Below are positions 4,876 through 7,184 of a stretch of 7,184 nt of DNA, piece by piece. The notes beneath the pieces are model-generated. The model did not search any database and was not told where the DNA came from. It worked only from the letters and a program-made list of their open reading frames with translations. Numbering within the stretch: position 1 is the stretch's first letter; each line of letters opens with the position of its first letter. A program made the translations under genes and the position numbers. Origin of the DNA: Capsulimonas sp. (GTDB lineage Bacteria > Armatimonadota > Armatimonadia > Armatimonadales > Capsulimonadaceae); assembly GCA_025963815.1 (NCBI GenBank), contig JAOQAA010000378.1, positions 1 through 7,184 of the forward strand. The letters run 5' to 3'.

Positions 4876-7184
4876 ATGTCCAGATTACAAAAAGGCATTA
4901 TTGGAGCAGCGATCATTTACGCCATGGTGTTTATCGCCATGCTGATCCTTCGCCCTGGAACGCCCGAGTTCTACCACGCCTTTTTCAACACCTATCAGAT
5001 CATCCCCCCAATCTGTTCGGGGATCGGCGGCGTCTTCTACTTCTTACGGGGCCGCCGCATGAGCCCGATGCGCCGTGTCGGCTGGCTGCTGATCGGTATC
5101 GCCTGTCTTTCGTTTGCGCTGGGACAATGCACCTGGACCTATTACGAAAGCATCCGGGGCGTGGAGGTTCCTTTCCCGGGATGGTCTGACGTAGGCTACC
5201 TCGGCGCTTATCCCTGTTTGATCGTGGGCGTATTTCTGCTGTTCGGCAGCATGCCGGTGGCGGGGCGGACGAAATTGATCCTGGACAGCGCGATCGCCGC
5301 GCTCGGCGCCGGAATGCTGAGCTGGCATTTCGTCATCGACCGCCAGTGGGAGACATCGGACCTGCCCACGCTGGGGAAAATCATCACCGTGGCCTACCCC
5401 CTCGGCGATGTCATAACAATCTTCGGCGTCATCGTCCTGCTCAAGACAATGACGGCGGATCGCGTGATGCGGCGATCCTGCGCATTCCTCGCCGCCGGTA
5501 TGACCCTGCTCGCGTTTTTCGACACCTCGTTCGCCATCATGACCCTCAACGGGACTTATAAGACGGGAAGCTGGACGGACTGGGCCTGTTCGTTTTCATG
5601 GATCATGATCGGTTTCGCGCTGGTGCTCCCAACATGGCTGCCCGGCTCGAACAAAGCAGTCTCCATCACGGAGCGGACAAGGAACGCGCAGACAAGCCTG
5701 ATGCAAATGATCCTGCCGTATCTGGCCGCGTTCGCCGCATTCGCCGTAATCTGCATCCGCGATTACAACGAACCGCCGTTTCATCAGATCGGCGTATCGA
5801 CCCTCGTAACGGGCCTTGTGTTGATATTGCTGGTGATCCTGCGACAGATGTTCACGCTGACCGAGAACCGCCGCCTGACTTTGCAGCTGCGCCGCACCAA
5901 CGAAGGTCTGGAAGAAACGGTCGCACAGCGAACGCGCCAGCTGGAGTGGCGCACGGAGCAGCTGGCCGCGCTGCACCGCCTCACAAAAGAAATCAACACC
6001 ACTCTCGACCACGATCAAGTCCTGAACCAGGTTCTGGAGCATGCGCCGAACCTTCTCGGAGCAGACGCGGCCGTGATACGGCTGGGCGATCCCGCCTCTT
6101 TATCGGAAGCCAATTTCCCAATTGTTCGCCAAACAGGTTTCGAGCAGAGCGGCCCAGGTCTGAACTGGATCGATCAGCTCCCCCGCTGCCGCGAGATCGA
6201 GGTCATCCATATGCCCGGCGGCGCGGGATGCGCCGGCGCCTATCTCCGGGCGCCCCTGCTCTGGCAAGGGCAGATCCTCGGGTCCGTGGGCTTCGTGCGA
6301 TGGATGAGCGACTTCGACGCTTCCGATGTTAAGATCATCGAAGGGGTTGGCCTGGAAGTCGGCGCGGCGCTGAACAATGCGCGTCAGTACCAGACAGCAA
6401 AGCACGCCGCCGACCGCGACTCGGTCACCGAACTCTACAACCATCGCGCCATCCATCAACGCCTGGACCGCGAGTTTGAAACCGCCGTACAGCAGAACCG
6501 CCCGCTGTCGGTGATTATGATGGATCTGGACAATTTCAAGCTTTTCAACGACACCTATGGCCACCCGACCGGAGACCAGGTGCTCAAGCATGTCGCCAAA
6601 GCGCTCTCCGAAACGTGCCGAGAAGGCGATCTGGCGGGCCGGTATGGCGGCGACGAGTTCATCATGCTCCTGCCGGACACCACCGCCAACGACGCCCGCG
6701 CGCTCGCCGAATCGCTGCGCGAACGGATCAACTTCGACGGTTTCCGCAGGCCCGGCGACGAGCGGATCGTTCCGATCGGCCTGAGCCTCGGCATCGCGGA
6801 CTACCCGAACGACGGCCTCAGCCGCCACGATCTCCTGAACGCCGCCGACAGCAACCTGTATGAAGCCAAGGTGTCGGACACCGGCATCGCTCAGACCAGC
6901 TCGACCCAGCGCTCCAACCGCAAGCTGCGCGCCGAGCAGTCGTTCGGCACTCTTGACTCCATGGTCACGGCTGTGGACAACAAAGACCGATACACCCGCC
7001 GGCATTCAGAAGACGTTACCGATTTCGCCCTTTGGATCGCCGCGGAGCTGGGCCATTCCGACGATACCATGCGCGATATTCGCATCGGCGGCCTGCTGCA
7101 TGATGTCGGCAAGATCGGAGTACCGGATTCGATCCTGCGCAAGCCGGGTCGTCTCACCGCCGAAGAGTACGAGATCATGAAGCA
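4876..7184 (+). CDS. Polytopic membrane GAF-GGDEF-HD-GYP cyclic-di-GMP signalling protein; 3' end cut by window
   Basis: This 769-residue partial protein is predicted to make and to break cyclic di-GMP in response to a membrane-sensed signal. About ten hydrophobic segments span residues 7-328. They include SDVGYLGAYP (104-113) and AYPLGDV, hallmarks of an unnamed sensor domain common in GGDEF/EAL proteins. A coiled-coil-like linker (about 330-365) leads to a GAF domain (about 366-505). The GGDEF domain (about 508-670) has an intact RYGGDEF signature (591-595) and a product-inhibition I-site, REGD (R582-D585), five residues before it. The HD-GYP domain starts near 690, with H710 and the metal-binding HDVGKIG (H742-D743); its HHE and GYP motifs lie outside the window. 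No strong Shine-Dalgarno precedes the ATG: GGAGG is 18 bases away. An in-frame GTG at 4840 could add 12 residues. The preceding Crp/Fnr gene may regulate it. Confidence 0.92.
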   Translation, partial: MSRLQKGIIGAAIIYAMVFIAMLILRPGTPEFYHAFFNTYQIIPPICSGIGGVFYFLRGRRMSPMRRVGWLLIGIACLSFALGQCTWTYYESIRGVEVPFPGWSDVGYLGAYPCLIVGVFLLFGSMPVAGRTKLILDSAIAALGAGMLSWHFVIDRQWETSDLPTLGKIITVAYPLGDVITIFGVIVLLKTMTADRVMRRSCAFLAAGMTLLAFFDTSFAIMTLNGTYKTGSWTDWACSFSWIMIGFALVLPTWLPGSNKAVSITERTRNAQTSLMQMILPYLAAFAAFAVICIRDYNEPPFHQIGVSTLVTGLVLILLVILRQMFTLTENRRLTLQLRRTNEGLEETVAQRTRQLEWRTEQLAALHRLTKEINTTLDHDQVLNQVLEHAPNLLGADAAVIRLGDPASLSEANFPIVRQTGFEQSGPGLNWIDQLPRCREIEVIHMPGGAGCAGAYLRAPLLWQGQILGSVGFVRWMSDFDASDVKIIEGVGLEVGAALNNARQYQTAKHAADRDSVTELYNHRAIHQRLDREFETAVQQNRPLSVIMMDLDNFKLFNDTYGHPTGDQVLKHVAKALSETCREGDLAGRYGGDEFIMLLPDTTANDARALAESLRERINFDGFRRPGDERIVPIGLSLGIADYPNDGLSRHDLLNAADSNLYEAKVSDTGIAQTSSTQRSNRKLRAEQSFGTLDSMVTAVDNKDRYTRRHSEDVTDFALWIAAELGHSDDTMRDIRIGGLLHDVGKIGVPDSILRKPGRLTAEEYEIMK

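Noticed and set aside
4728..4916. 62-codon minus-strand open frame over the gap before the GGDEF gene
   Set aside because: It has no ribosome-binding site or motif, and overlaps the candidate promoter and the start of the membrane protein.
5598..6332. 244-codon plus-strand open frame in another phase
   Set aside because: It is a low-complexity, arginine-rich alternate frame of the membrane signalling protein.
6100..7005. 301-codon minus-strand open frame
   Set aside because: It is opposite the GGDEF and GAF domains; the sense strand has intact catalytic motifs and the antisense translation resembles no family.

Overview
The window is GC-rich, densely coding bacterial DNA. It carries a complete phytanoyl-CoA dioxygenase (PhyH) type oxygenase, a secreted GH38 glycosidase fused to a carbohydrate-binding-like domain, a seven-iron ferredoxin, and a large membrane GGDEF/HD-GYP signalling protein. 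This mix would fit a free-living polysaccharide degrader, for example in Armatimonadota, Planctomycetota or a related group. That placement is an impression from gene content only; no rRNA or marker gene is present.

Layout. Positions 1-2671 (minus strand) form a two-gene operon: a PhyH-family Fe(II)/2-oxoglutarate dioxygenase (2671-1916), then, 10 bases later, a secreted GH38 glycosidase that starts at a TTG and runs off the left edge. An AraC-family regulator (2786-3568, plus strand) diverges from it across a 114-base control region. In that region the best -10 elements for the two directions overlap, so the regulator probably controls the operon. The regulator converges on a 7Fe ferredoxin gene (3882-3610, minus strand), and a GC-rich hairpin lies between the two stop codons.

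Positions 3883-4039 form a second divergent control region, between the ferredoxin and a Crp/Fnr-family regulator (4040-4723, plus strand). A TGAC-N4-GTCA palindrome lies just before the regulator gene. A related TGAC-N5-GTCA palindrome lies at its 3' end, upstream of the next gene. From 4876 to the right edge is a large polytopic membrane protein with GAF, GGDEF and HD-GYP domains, all apparently intact as far as they are visible.

Interpretation. The left half looks like a small regulated carbohydrate-degradation locus. The right half joins electron transfer, a Crp/Fnr sensor-regulator and cyclic-di-GMP signalling. I see no mobile elements, CRISPR arrays, RNA genes or phage genes. No gap without a gene exceeds about 160 bases. 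I find no strong case for an entirely new system. The points most worth a second look are the GH38 domain fusion paired with PhyH, the paired palindromes around the Crp/Fnr gene, and the architecture of the cyclic-di-GMP protein.
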